41,068 nt of DNA from an uncultured Lachnospiraceae bacterium (GTDB taxonomy: Bacteria; Bacillota; Clostridia; Lachnospirales; Lachnospiraceae). Numbering within the stretch: the first letter of the stretch is position 1; every line of letters begins with the position of its first letter. Below, in pieces: positions 31,979 through 40,993 of the stretch. The stretch covers positions 1 to 41,068 of the forward strand of contig CADBNF010000097.1 of NCBI GenBank assembly GCA_902796005.1, in the 5' to 3' direction. Made by a program: the position numbers and the translations under genes. A model generated the notes under the pieces. That model made no database searches. It worked only from the letters and a program-made list of their open reading frames with translations, and was not told the origin of the DNA.

Positions 31979-33007
31979 ATGAGATATCCGGCATTTTTAA
32001 AGGAAAAGGGGAGGATCGGTTTTATCGCGCCTTCCTTCGGCTGCGCGGGAGAGCCTTACCGCACCTGTTTTGAGGCGGCGTTAACGAAATTTACCCGCAT
32101 GGGCTTCACCGTGGTGAAGGGCCCGAACGCCTATGAGGAAAAGGGCCTGGGCAAGAGCAATACCCCCGAAAAGTGCGGGGAAGAGATCAACACCTTTTTC
32201 CGGGAGGACCTCTGTGACTGCATCATTTCCTGCGGCGGCGGGGAGACCATGTGTGAGGACCTGGACTACGTGGATTTTGAGGGGATAAAGGAAGCCCCTG
32301 CAAAATGGTACATGGGCTATTCGGACAACACCAACCTGACCTTCACCCTGCCAACCCTGGCGGATACGGCGGCCGTTTACGGCCCCTGCGCGGCGAATTT
32401 CGGCATGGATCCCTGGCATCCTTCCGTGCAGGACGCGCTGGATCTCCTTACGGGAAAGAAGCTGGTCATGGAAAACTATGACGGCTGGGAAAAGGAGAAG
32501 CTTAAAGACGAGGAGCATCCCCTGCTTCCCTATAACATCACCGAGCCCTTCGGTATGCAGGTGTTTACCCCGGACAGAACCGGGGCCTGCGCCTCCGGCA
32601 GGCTTATCGGCGGCTGTCTGGACATCCTGCAGATTCTGTGCGGAACGAAATACGACAAAATGGCGGAATTTTCGGAAAAATACGCTTCCGACGGCATCCT
32701 GCTGTTTTTTGAGAGCTGTGACCTGAATCCCATGGGTATCCGCAGGGCCCTGTGGCAGCTGGAAAGCGCGGGCTGGTTTTCCCGCGTGAAGGGCTTCCTT
32801 GTGGGCAGGGCCTTCCATTATGACGAGGAATTCGCCGGAATGAACCGGATCAACGCGGTCATGGGCATTCTGGAAAAATACAATGTTCCGGTGTTCATGG
32901 ACGTGGACCTGGGACATCTGCCGCCCATGATGCCGGTCATTTCCGGATCATATGCCACCGTAAAAGCCGGGGAGGGTTCCCTGCAGCTGCAAATGGAACT
33001 GAGATAG
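31979..33007 (+). CDS. S66 family peptidase (LD-carboxypeptidase/MccF-like)
   Basis: A 342-residue serine peptidase of clan S66. The nucleophile is Ser115 in MGYSDNT, the Glu is in LLFFESCD and the His in DLGHLPPMMPVISG. Family members remove the terminal D-Ala from muropeptide L,D bonds (LdcA) or inactivate microcin C (MccF). There is no signal peptide, so it acts in the cytoplasm. AGGAG precedes the start. It is 12 bases before the ABC ATPase gene, so its substrate is probably what the importer brings in. Confidence 0.86.
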   Translation: MRYPAFLKEKGRIGFIAPSFGCAGEPYRTCFEAALTKFTRMGFTVVKGPNAYEEKGLGKSNTPEKCGEEINTFFREDLCDCIISCGGGETMCEDLDYVDFEGIKEAPAKWYMGYSDNTNLTFTLPTLADTAAVYGPCAANFGMDPWHPSVQDALDLLTGKKLVMENYDGWEKEKLKDEEHPLLPYNITEPFGMQVFTPDRTGACASGRLIGGCLDILQILCGTKYDKMAEFSEKYASDGILLFFESCDLNPMGIRRALWQLESAGWFSRVKGFLVGRAFHYDEEFAGMNRINAVMGILEKYNVPVFMDVDLGHLPPMMPVISGSYATVKAGEGSLQLQMELR

Positions 33008-33019
33008 GAGGGAACAGCC

Positions 33020-34171
33020 ATGAAAGTAGTACTGGAAAATCTGACCAAAAGATTTCCAAACAGTAACAAGAAACAGCCGGAGGTGATAGCCGTCAACAGC
33101 TTCAGCTTCGAGATTCCCGACGGTAAGCTTATCGGGCTTTTAGGTCCCTCGGGCTGCGGCAAAAGCACGGCTCTGAACCTGATCTGCGGGCTGGAGACCC
33201 CCACGGAGGGTAAAATTTATTTCGGGGATACGGATGTGACGGACCTTCCCCCGGAGCTTCGCGGCGTGGGCATGGTCTTCCAGAATTATGCTCTTTACCC
33301 CCATCTCACTGTGCGGCAGAACATCATGTTCCCCCTGGAGAACCTCAAAGGCGACAAAAAGCTGACCAAGCAGCAGATGCTGGAGAAGGCCGAAGAGGCC
33401 GCAAGGCTGGTGCAGATCCAGGATTATATGGACAGAAAACCCTCGGAGCTTTCCGGCGGACAGCAGCAGAGGGTGGCCATCGCCCGGGCCATGGTAAAAA
33501 TCCCGAACGTGCTGCTTCTTGACGAGCCGTTGTCAAACCTGGATGCCCGGCTCAGACTGCAGACCCGGGAGGAAATCCGCCGTATCCAGCGTGAGACGAA
33601 GGTCACCACGATTTTCGTTACCCACGACCAGGAGGAGGCCATGAGCATTTCCGACCTCATCGTGGTCATGAAATCCGGCGTTATCCAGCAGATCGGAAAG
33701 CCCCAGGAGGTCTATGACGACCCGGTGAACCTTTTCGTGGCCAAATTCCTGGGCACGCCTCCCATCAACGTCTTCTTCGGCAGCGTGAAGGCCGGGAAGC
33801 TGTATATCGGGAAGGAAGCGGTGCTGGACGTGGCCGGCGTAGAGGACAGGGACGTGTATGTGGGCGTACGGCCGGAGGGCTTCTGGCTGGCCGAGGACGG
33901 CGCCCTGACCTGCAACCTCCACGCTGTGGAGGTCATGGGCCGGGATACCTCCGTGGTATCGGATCACGAGGCCCTGGACAGCATCACCATCCGGTCCATC
34001 ATTCCCGCGGAGGAACAGGTGGATACGTCAAAGAGCACCGTACGCTTCAACCTGAAGCCCTTCAAGGTGGAGCTGTTTGACCGGGAAACCGAAGAACGGA
34101 TTTATTTCGAAGCCATAGAACCCTCCCGGGTGGCCGGCAGGGACATGGTTTCTCCTGACGGGAAGCAGTAA
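33020..34171 (+). CDS. ABC importer ATPase, MsmK/UgpC type
   Basis: A 383-residue ATPase of the carbohydrate-uptake class. Walker A is GPSGCGKST (42-50), the signature LSGGQQQRVAIARAM, Walker B VLLLDEPLSNLDA and the switch VTHDQEEA. The C-terminal part (about 240-383) is the TOBE regulatory domain of MalK/UgpC. Two TOBE-like segments are visible. It energises the two permeases that follow 10 bases downstream. Shared MsmK ATPases often serve several importers, but here it is encoded with its own. Confidence 0.9.
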   Translation: MKVVLENLTKRFPNSNKKQPEVIAVNSFSFEIPDGKLIGLLGPSGCGKSTALNLICGLETPTEGKIYFGDTDVTDLPPELRGVGMVFQNYALYPHLTVRQNIMFPLENLKGDKKLTKQQMLEKAEEAARLVQIQDYMDRKPSELSGGQQQRVAIARAMVKIPNVLLLDEPLSNLDARLRLQTREEIRRIQRETKVTTIFVTHDQEEAMSISDLIVVMKSGVIQQIGKPQEVYDDPVNLFVAKFLGTPPINVFFGSVKAGKLYIGKEAVLDVAGVEDRDVYVGVRPEGFWLAEDGALTCNLHAVEVMGRDTSVVSDHEALDSITIRSIIPAEEQVDTSKSTVRFNLKPFKVELFDRETEERIYFEAIEPSRVAGRDMVSPDGKQ

Positions 34172-34181
34172 GGAGGCAGAG

Positions 34182-35072
34182 ATGACGAAGAATAAGTCCA
34201 AAGCCTGGCTGTATCTGCTGCCGGCGCTTATTTTCCTCGGGATATTCATGGTGTATCCCCTCTTCGACGTGATTATCTACTCCTTCGAGGAAGGGTATAA
34301 CTCCGCATCCCAGACCTTTTTCGGGGTGGGCGGCTACAATTTCTCCTATGTGCTCCATGACCCCTATTTCCTGCAGGCCGTGAAGAACACCCTTATCCTG
34401 GTTGTCATCACGGTGCCGGTGTCCACAGGCATCGCCCTGCTGATTTCCCTGGGATTAAGCTCCATCAAAAAGCTGAAGGAGCTTTTCCAGACGGTTTTCT
34501 TCCTGCCCTACGTCACCAATACCCTGGCGGTGGGCCTGGTCTTTATGATTCTGTTCAAGAAAACCGCCTATACGGAGGGCATGGTCAACCTGCTGATTAA
34601 TTTCTTCGGCGGGAATTCCGTGGACTTCATCGACGGTCCCTACTGGGCGAAAATGTTCGTCCTGTGCTTCTATACCGTCTGGGTGGTCATGCCCTTCAAG
34701 ATACTGATCCTGACCTCCGCCCTGGCTTCGGTGAACCAGGATTATTACAAGGTGGCCAGGGTGGACGCCACGCCCAGATGGCGGGTGTTCACGAAGATCA
34801 CCCTGCCCATGATTTCGCCCATGCTGTTTTACCTTATCATCACGGGCTTTATCGGGGCCTTCAAGGCCTATTCCGATGCGGTTGCCCTCTTCGGGACGAA
34901 CCTGAATACGGCGGGCATGAATACCATTGTCGGGTATGTGCTGGATATGCTCTACGGCGATTCCGGCGGCTACCCGTCCTACGCCTCTGCGGCGGCGCTG
35001 ATTCTGTTCGCCATTGTACTGACCATCACCTGTATCAATCTTCTGGCAAGCCGGAAGAATGTACGGTATTAA
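34182..35072 (+). CDS. ABC sugar-type permease, MalF/UgpA class
   Basis: A 296-residue inner-membrane permease with six helices. The coupling-loop EAA motif near residue 190 reads ALASVNQDYYKVARVDATPRW, with DGA replaced by DAT. It forms a heterodimer with the next gene product. AGGAGG precedes the start. It lacks the large extracytoplasmic insertion of E. coli MalF, as usual in Firmicutes. The next gene starts 13 bases after its stop. Confidence 0.88.
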   Translation: MTKNKSKAWLYLLPALIFLGIFMVYPLFDVIIYSFEEGYNSASQTFFGVGGYNFSYVLHDPYFLQAVKNTLILVVITVPVSTGIALLISLGLSSIKKLKELFQTVFFLPYVTNTLAVGLVFMILFKKTAYTEGMVNLLINFFGGNSVDFIDGPYWAKMFVLCFYTVWVVMPFKILILTSALASVNQDYYKVARVDATPRWRVFTKITLPMISPMLFYLIITGFIGAFKAYSDAVALFGTNLNTAGMNTIVGYVLDMLYGDSGGYPSYASAAALILFAIVLTITCINLLASRKNVRY

Positions 35073-35085
35073 AGGAGGTGCGGAT

Positions 35086-35961
35086 ATGGGAAGCAAAGAA
35101 GCATATAAAAAAGCCCAGGCCGCAGCCAGGGTAAGGGGGAAGATCCTCAAGACGATCATTTACATCCTGCTCGTCATCTGGGGCGTTATCGTGCTGTTCC
35201 CCTTCTACTGGATGATCCTGACCTCCCTGAAAAGCTACGGCGCCTACAACTCGGAATACATTCCGCAGCTTTTCACCACCTCGCCCACCTTCCAGAACTA
35301 CCTGGACGCCTTCAATACGGTGCCCCTGGGCAGGTATTTTTCCAATACCATTATTTTCACCCTGGTGACCACGGCCCTGATGCTGGTGGTGATCGTGCTT
35401 TCCGCCTTTGCCTTTTCCAGGCTGGAATTCAAGGGGAAGAACGTGCTGTTTACCCTGTTCCTTTCCCTGATGATGATCCCCAACGAGCTGGTCATCATCA
35501 CCAACTTCCAGACCATCACCAACCTGGGACTGCGGAACACCTTCCTGGGCCTCATACTGCCCTCGGTGACCTCGGTTTTCTACATCTATCTGCTGAAGGA
35601 GAATTTCGAGCAGATACCGGACGAGCTGTACAAGGCGGCCAAGGTGGACGGCACCTCCGACCTGAAATACCTGCTGAAGGTGATGATCCCCATCTGCCGG
35701 CCCACGCTGGTGACCATCGTCATCCTGAAGGTTATCGAATGCTGGAATTCCTACGTATGGCCCAGGCTGATTACCGATGACGAGGCCTATTTCCTGGTCT
35801 CCAACGGCATTCAGGAAATCCGGGAAAACGGCTTCGGCCGGGAAAACATACCCGCCATGATGGCGGCGGTGGTGGTGATTTCCGTCCCGCTCATCATCCT
35901 CTTCCTGATATTCCGGAAGAAAATCATGGCCGGCGTGTCCAGAGGAGGAACCAAGGGATGA
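35086..35961 (+). CDS. ABC sugar-type permease, MalG/UgpE class
   Basis: A 291-residue permease with six helices. The N-terminus FPFYWMILTSLKS and the EAA motif IPDELYKAAKVDGTSDLKYLLKVMIP near residue 190 are typical of MalG/UgpE proteins. The start at 35086 has AAAGGAGG upstream; a further in-frame start lies inside the previous gene. It pairs with the MalF-like permease. Its stop overlaps the binding-protein ATG (ATGAGG). Confidence 0.88.
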   Translation: MGSKEAYKKAQAAARVRGKILKTIIYILLVIWGVIVLFPFYWMILTSLKSYGAYNSEYIPQLFTTSPTFQNYLDAFNTVPLGRYFSNTIIFTLVTTALMLVVIVLSAFAFSRLEFKGKNVLFTLFLSLMMIPNELVIITNFQTITNLGLRNTFLGLILPSVTSVFYIYLLKENFEQIPDELYKAAKVDGTSDLKYLLKVMIPICRPTLVTIVILKVIECWNSYVWPRLITDDEAYFLVSNGIQEIRENGFGRENIPAMMAAVVVISVPLIILFLIFRKKIMAGVSRGGTKG

Positions 35962-37565
35962 GGAAAGGTTGGAAAAAATGTCTCGGCATGGTGCTGGCCG
36001 TCCTGGTCCTGGCGGGGCTTTTCACCGGCTGCCACGGTTCGAAGGGGATTGCCACCTTTACCGTGCCGGAGGAATTTGACGACTCCAGGAAGTATGAGAT
36101 TACCTTCTGGGCGAAAAATGACACCAACAAAACCCAGGTGGATATTTACAACAAGGCCATCGAGGATTTCGAGGCGCTTTACCCCAATATCACCGTAAAT
36201 ATCCGGCTGTACACGGATTACTCCCGGATCTACAACGACGTCATCACCAATCTGGCCACGAAAACCACGCCCAACGTGTGCATCACCTATCCGGACCACA
36301 TCGCCACCTACAAAACCGGCGACAATGTGGTGGTGCCCCTGGACCAGCTGATGACCGATGAAAAATACGGCCTCGGGGGCAGTGAGGTGCGCTTTGACGC
36401 GCCGACAGTGTCCGAGGTGGTGCCGGAATTCCTGGAGGAGGGTAAAATCGGCGGCGTCTACTATGCCCTGCCCTACATGCGCTCCACAGAGGCCACCTAT
36501 GTGAACGTGGACATGGTGGAAAAGCTGGGCTATACGCTACCCGAGGTGCTGACCTGGGATTTTGTCTGGGAGGTGTCCGAAGCGGCGATGAAGAAGGATG
36601 CCGAGGGCAATTTCCTGGTGAACGGCCAGAAGGTCATGATTCCCTTTATCTACAAGTCCACCGACAACATGATGATCACCATGCTCAAACAGCTGGGGGC
36701 GGACTATTCCACCGATGCGGGGGAGATCAAAATCTTCAACGATACCACGAAGGAAATCCTCCTGACCGTGGCAGAGCATGCGGGAACCGGTGCCTTTTCC
36801 ACCTTCAAGATCTCCAGCTATCCTGCCAATTTCCTGAACGCGGGGCAGTGCATTTTCGCCATCGACTCCACGGCAGGCGCCACCTGGATGGGCTCGGAAG
36901 CCCCGCTGGTGGATATTTCCCCGGACAAGCTGGTGCAGTTCGAGACAGCGGTAAAAACCGTGCCCCAGTACGACACGGAAAACCTGAAGATGATTTCCCA
37001 GGGACCCTCTCTTTGTATTTTCAACAAGGATGATCCCCAGGAGGTGCTGGCATCCTGGCTGTTCGCCCAGTACATGCTCTCCAATCCGGTGCAGATTGCC
37101 TACTCCGAGACTGAAGGCTACATTCCGGTGACCCTGAAGGCCCAGCAGTCGGAGGAATACCGGCAGTACCTGGCGGATATCGGCAAGGACAACAAGGAGC
37201 ATTACCGGGTGAAGATCGAAGCCGCGCAGCTTCTGATGGACCACACCTCGGAAACCTTCGTCACGCCGGTCTTCAACGGCTCCGCCTCCCTGCGGGATGC
37301 GGCCGGGCAGCTGATTGAGAACACCGCCAAATCGGTCCGCAGGAAGGAAACCGTCAACGACGCCTACATCGAAAAGCTGTATGACGACATCACCAGCCTC
37401 TACCGGCTGGACCAGATCAATACCGGAGGCGGGACGTCCAAGGCCGACCTGGGACCGCTGCCTGCCATGTCCAAAGGGCTGCTGGCCGCCCTGGTCATCG
37501 TTTGGATACTGATTCTTATCTACGTCATCAGCGGCGCAGTGAAAAAACGAAAAGCAGGAAAATAA
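35958..37565 (+). CDS. ABC substrate-binding lipoprotein with C-terminal membrane helix
   Basis: A 535-residue family 1 extracellular solute-binding protein. It has a signal peptide with lipobox LFTGC (Cys25), the mature protein with EITFWAKNDTNKTQ near residue 50 and a bilobal domain to about 470. A C-terminal hydrophobic helix (about 502-525) is followed by a basic tail (KKRKAGK). Most lipid-anchored binding proteins lack the second anchor. It is the last gene of the operon, before a good terminator. Confidence 0.82.
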   Translation: MRKGWKKCLGMVLAVLVLAGLFTGCHGSKGIATFTVPEEFDDSRKYEITFWAKNDTNKTQVDIYNKAIEDFEALYPNITVNIRLYTDYSRIYNDVITNLATKTTPNVCITYPDHIATYKTGDNVVVPLDQLMTDEKYGLGGSEVRFDAPTVSEVVPEFLEEGKIGGVYYALPYMRSTEATYVNVDMVEKLGYTLPEVLTWDFVWEVSEAAMKKDAEGNFLVNGQKVMIPFIYKSTDNMMITMLKQLGADYSTDAGEIKIFNDTTKEILLTVAEHAGTGAFSTFKISSYPANFLNAGQCIFAIDSTAGATWMGSEAPLVDISPDKLVQFETAVKTVPQYDTENLKMISQGPSLCIFNKDDPQEVLASWLFAQYMLSNPVQIAYSETEGYIPVTLKAQQSEEYRQYLADIGKDNKEHYRVKIEAAQLLMDHTSETFVTPVFNGSASLRDAAGQLIENTAKSVRRKETVNDAYIEKLYDDITSLYRLDQINTGGGTSKADLGPLPAMSKGLLAALVIVWILILIYVISGAVKKRKAGK

Positions 37566-37569
37566 AGGA

Positions 37570-37595
37570 AAGACCGCCGGCGAGGCGGTCTTTTC
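37570..37595 (+). terminator. Terminator of the S66-ABC operon
   Basis: AAGACCGCC and GGCGGTCTT form a 9-bp stem around a 5-base loop, with TTTT at 37591-37594. It starts four bases after the last stop codon. Confidence 0.85.
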
Positions 37596-37645
37596 TACTG
37601 AAAAAAGAGCGAAAATTTTGGTAATTCTGCCGAGTTTATGCACAC

Positions 37646-37674
37646 TTGCACATTTCCTCCTGTTCATGTATAAT
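37646..37674 (+). promoter_or_regulatory. acsB promoter
   Basis: TTGCAC (37646-37651) and a consensus TATAAT (37669-37674) are spaced by 17 bases. Transcription would start near 37681, giving a leader of about 53 bases. Confidence 0.82.
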
Positions 37675-37690
37675 TCGATTTGTTGATTAT

Positions 37691-37715
37691 CCCCCCCGGG
37701 GGGTTTATTTTTTGA
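37691..37715 (+). promoter_or_regulatory. GC hairpin plus T-rich tract in the acsB leader
   Basis: Seven C residues (37691-37697) directly followed by six G residues (37698-37703) and then TTTATTTTTTG. It looks like an intrinsic terminator or attenuator inside the leader, 18 bases before the ribosome site CGGAGG (37721-37726). The palindrome has no loop bases, so a hairpin would have to open its centre. Confidence 0.5.
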
Positions 37716-37733
37716 TATTTCGGAGGAAAAAAC

Positions 37734-39863
37734 ATGAGTGCTTTAACGGATTTGATTTTTGCCGGATCAAATGCAGTAGCAGGACTTACCGAAGGCGCGG
37801 TAAATGCCGCCATAGAGCAGTACGGACCGGAAACAAAGATTGCTTTTCCGGATACGGCCTACTTCTTCCCGACCATTTATGCAGCCACCGGTGTAAAGGT
37901 GACCAAGCTGGGTGATCTGCCGGCCTGCGTAGGCGTTTTAAAGAGCCTGATTACCAACAAGCCCGAACTGGGCGATGCCTTAAATGCCGGCCTTGCGACC
38001 GCGGTGGGCGCGGAAATTATCGAAGGCCTGAAATACGTAAACGGCGCGAACCCCTATGAAAACGAAAGCGGCATCGGCTTTGTTCCCGATCCGGTTATCC
38101 GTTCCCTTGGCGTTCCCCTTGTTACCGGAGACATTCCCGGCGTGGCCGTGGTTCTGGGCAAGGCGGACAGCGTGGAAGAGGTATCCGATATTGTCAAGGA
38201 TTACCAGTCCAAGGGTATCATGACCTTCCTTATCGGCGATGTCATCGAGCAGCTGCAGGAAGGCGGCGTTAAGATGGGCCTGGAGTTCCGTGTGGTTCCC
38301 CTGGGTCATGACGTGACCGCCGTTATCCATGTTGTAACCGTAGCCATCCGTGCGGCGCTGATCTTCGGCAGCATCCAGCCCGGCGATCTGCCCGCCCTTC
38401 TGACCTACACCAAGGACCGTGTACCGGCCTTTGTCAATACCTTCGGCCCCTTGAATGAAGTGGTGGTTTCCGCCGGTGCCGGCGCCATCGCCCTTGGCTT
38501 CCCGGTTGTTGTGGATCAGGAAATCGGCGACCTGGCCGTTCCCGGCGCCCTGGAAAGCGAAACCGATCACAGCCATACCGTAAGAAGATCCCTGGATTTG
38601 CGCAACATCAAGATCAAGGTCAAGGAAATCAAGATTCCCGTGAGCTTTGCCTCTGCCTTTGAAGGTGAAATCATCCGGAAGAAGGATACCAGGGTAGAGT
38701 TCTACAGCGGAAAGAACGTTACCTGCGAGCTGGTGAAAACCGTTCCCATGGACCAGATCGAAGACCACAGCATCATCGTGGACGGCCCGGAAATCGACAG
38801 CGGCGAGACGGAATACGCCCTGGCTACCTACGTGGAGGTGGCCGGCACGAAGATGCAGCCGGATTTCGAATCCGTTATCGAGCGGCATTTCCATCAGTGG
38901 ATTAACTATATGGAAGGCGTTATGCATACCGGACAGCGGAACCAGTTCCGTATCCGTATCAGCAATGAAGCCTTCGAAAAGGGCCTTCGCCTGAAGGATT
39001 TCGGCGAGGTTATCTACGCCATGATCATGGACGAATTCGACGCGGTTGTGGACAGATGCCAGGTTCGCCTGGTGACCGATCCGGTTAAGGCTGCGGCAAT
39101 CCTGAATGACGAAGCCATGCCCACCTACAATGCCAGAGACGACCGCCTGAACAGCATGGTGGATGAGTCTGTGGATACCTTCTATACCTGCACCATGTGC
39201 CAGAGCTTTGCCCCGGCCCACTGCTGCGTGGTTACCCCCGAAAGACTGGGCCTGTGCGGCGCGGTTTCATGGCTGGATGCCAAGGCCACCAATCAGCTGA
39301 ATCCCGTCGGCCCCTGCCAGCCCATCGCCAAGGAGGGCTGCCTGGACGAGCGTACCGGCCGTTATACCACCGTCAACGAGATGGTTTCCGCGGCAACCCA
39401 GGGTGCGGTAACGAACGTTACCCTGTACTCCATCCTTGAGGATCCGATGACCAGCTGCGGCTGCTTCGAGTGCATCTGCGGCATTATCCCCGAGTGCAAC
39501 GGCCTGGTTATCGCCAACCGTGAGTACAGCGGCATGACCCCCACCGGCATGACCTTTGGTGAGCTGGCCTCCATGACCGGCGGCGGCGTGCAGACCCCCG
39601 GCTTCATGGGCCACGGCCGTCACTTCATCGGTTCCAAAAAGTTCGCCTCCGCCGAGGGCGGTATTGAGCGTATCGTGTGGATGCCCAAGGAACTGAAGGA
39701 CGATGTGGCGCCCAGACTGAACGCCACCGCCAAAGAGCTCTACGGTATCGACAATTTCTCCGATATGATCGCGGACGAGACCGTTACCACCGATTCCGCA
39801 GAGCTGATGAACTGGCTGGCGGAAAAGGGCCATCCGGCCCTGGATATGGAGCCCATTATGTAA
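37734..39863 (+). CDS. acsB: Acetyl-CoA synthase subunit of CODH/ACS
   Basis: A 709-residue bacterial-type acetyl-CoA synthase. It keeps the N-terminal CODH-binding domain, so it is nearly full length (the Moorella protein is 729). A-cluster ligands are all present: Cys486, Cys489, Cys498 and Cys508 in CTMCQSFAPAHCCVVTPERL and following, and Cys575-Gly-Cys577 in SCGCFEC. All are offset by 20 from Moorella. It joins methyl, CO and CoA into acetyl-CoA. It stands alone here, without acsA, acsC, acsD or acsE. Codon use (many CGT, GTT, CTG) suggests high expression. Confidence 0.96.
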   Translation: MSALTDLIFAGSNAVAGLTEGAVNAAIEQYGPETKIAFPDTAYFFPTIYAATGVKVTKLGDLPACVGVLKSLITNKPELGDALNAGLATAVGAEIIEGLKYVNGANPYENESGIGFVPDPVIRSLGVPLVTGDIPGVAVVLGKADSVEEVSDIVKDYQSKGIMTFLIGDVIEQLQEGGVKMGLEFRVVPLGHDVTAVIHVVTVAIRAALIFGSIQPGDLPALLTYTKDRVPAFVNTFGPLNEVVVSAGAGAIALGFPVVVDQEIGDLAVPGALESETDHSHTVRRSLDLRNIKIKVKEIKIPVSFASAFEGEIIRKKDTRVEFYSGKNVTCELVKTVPMDQIEDHSIIVDGPEIDSGETEYALATYVEVAGTKMQPDFESVIERHFHQWINYMEGVMHTGQRNQFRIRISNEAFEKGLRLKDFGEVIYAMIMDEFDAVVDRCQVRLVTDPVKAAAILNDEAMPTYNARDDRLNSMVDESVDTFYTCTMCQSFAPAHCCVVTPERLGLCGAVSWLDAKATNQLNPVGPCQPIAKEGCLDERTGRYTTVNEMVSAATQGAVTNVTLYSILEDPMTSCGCFECICGIIPECNGLVIANREYSGMTPTGMTFGELASMTGGGVQTPGFMGHGRHFIGSKKFASAEGGIERIVWMPKELKDDVAPRLNATAKELYGIDNFSDMIADETVTTDSAELMNWLAEKGHPALDMEPIM

Positions 39864-39920
39864 TTTCCGGCGGAATATGCCGTACATACAGGTTATCCTG
39901 TGAAAAATGGGTGAATTTCC

Positions 39921-39948
39921 TTGATTTTCTTTTGGATTTGACTATAAT
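39921..39948 (+). promoter_or_regulatory. Promoter of the repeat-linker lipoprotein gene
   Basis: TTGATT (39921-39926) and TATAAT (39943-39948) are spaced by 16 bases. A short hairpin in the leader (39952-39972) is followed by a weak T-rich stretch. Confidence 0.65.
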
Positions 39949-40025
39949 ATGGCTTGTCGGATTTCCGGCAAGTCATATTTTGTTTGTCAGTCATGACAAA
40001 CAGGTAAAAAAAGAGGAGAGTAAAC

Positions 40026-40853
40026 ATGAAGAAAAAAGTAATTGCAGTTGCCCTTGCAGCCTGCTTCGCGGTATCTTTCGCCGCCTGCGGCAGCAAAAGT
40101 GGTGAAGCAGCCAGCGCTGTAAGCGAAGCGGCCAGCGCCGTAAGCGAAGCAGCTTCCGAGGCAGCCAGTGCAGTCAGTGAAGCAGCCAGCGCTGTTTCTG
40201 AAGCCGTTGCAGACGTTGTAGTCATGAGCCATGAGGAGTATGTAGCAGCTCCCGTTGATTCCCTGGTATGCGTAGAGACCTACGTACAGGCGAAGCAGAG
40301 CTGGTGGCAGGATACCGCATCCGTTTACTGCCAGTCTGAGGACGGTGCTTACTTCCTGTACAGCATGCCCTGTTCCGAAGAGGAGTTCAATACTGACCTT
40401 GCCATCGGCAACAAGATCCGTGTAACCGGTTACAAGTCCGAGTGGTCCGGTGAAGTTGAAATCACCGATGCTACCTACGAAGTAATCGAAGGCGAAACCT
40501 TCGTGGCTGAACCCGTTGACGTTACCGCTCTTCTGGGCACCGAAGAACTGAATGCCCATCAGAATGAGCTGGTTTCCTTCACCGGTCTGACCGTAGCCGA
40601 CAAGGGCGACGGCGCTGCCTTCCTGTACAAGTGGGACGGCTCCGGTGTGCAGGGTGACGACCTTTACTTTGATGTAACGGATGCCGCCGGCAACACCTAC
40701 AGCTTTACCGTTGAGTCTTATCTCTGCGGCGCAGACACCGAGGTTTACCAGACAGTTGAAAACCTTAAGGTTGGCGACGTTGTCGACATGACCGGTTTCC
40801 TGTACTGGTACGAGGGACCCAACCCGCACATCACTTCCGTAACCGTAAAGTAA
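40026..40853 (+). CDS. Lipoprotein with SEAASAV heptad linker and OB-like domains
   Basis: A 275-residue secreted lipoprotein. The signal peptide ends in lipobox FAAC (Cys21). Residues 27-65 are near-perfect heptads of SEAASAV, coded by about 21-base repeats, and should form an extended helical spacer. The rest is beta-rich; two stretches (about 75-150 and 165-275) resemble tandem OB-fold domains, judged by pattern only. Ligand unknown. GAGGAG precedes the start. It has its own promoter and a strong terminator. Confidence 0.72.
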   Translation: MKKKVIAVALAACFAVSFAACGSKSGEAASAVSEAASAVSEAASEAASAVSEAASAVSEAVADVVVMSHEEYVAAPVDSLVCVETYVQAKQSWWQDTASVYCQSEDGAYFLYSMPCSEEEFNTDLAIGNKIRVTGYKSEWSGEVEITDATYEVIEGETFVAEPVDVTALLGTEELNAHQNELVSFTGLTVADKGDGAAFLYKWDGSGVQGDDLYFDVTDAAGNTYSFTVESYLCGADTEVYQTVENLKVGDVVDMTGFLYWYEGPNPHITSVTVK

Positions 40854-40875
40854 TTTAAGGTTTTATGAAGCTTTT

Positions 40876-40915
40876 CAGCAGCCATCCCGTTTGCGGGGTG
40901 GCTGCTGTTTTTTTT
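40876..40915 (+). terminator. Strong terminator after the lipoprotein gene
   Basis: A 14-bp stem (CAGCAGCCATCCCG pairing with CGGGGTGGCTGCTG, one G-T pair) with a TTTG loop is followed by eight T residues. Confidence 0.92.
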
Positions 40916-40947
40916 GTAAAAAGATTGAGTAGAATCGTTGTTCTGCG

Positions 40948-40979
40948 GCGCAAACGGTATGATTGGGGGCCCGGCCCGG
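40948..40979 (+). repeat. GC-rich repeat module, right copy
   Basis: Same module as at 131-165, in the same orientation, two bases shorter (GATT instead of GATTTT before the G run). It is 14 bases from the 75-bp repeat, which here is inverted relative to the left end. Confidence 0.75.
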
Positions 40980-40993
40980 GTAGTGGTAAAAAA

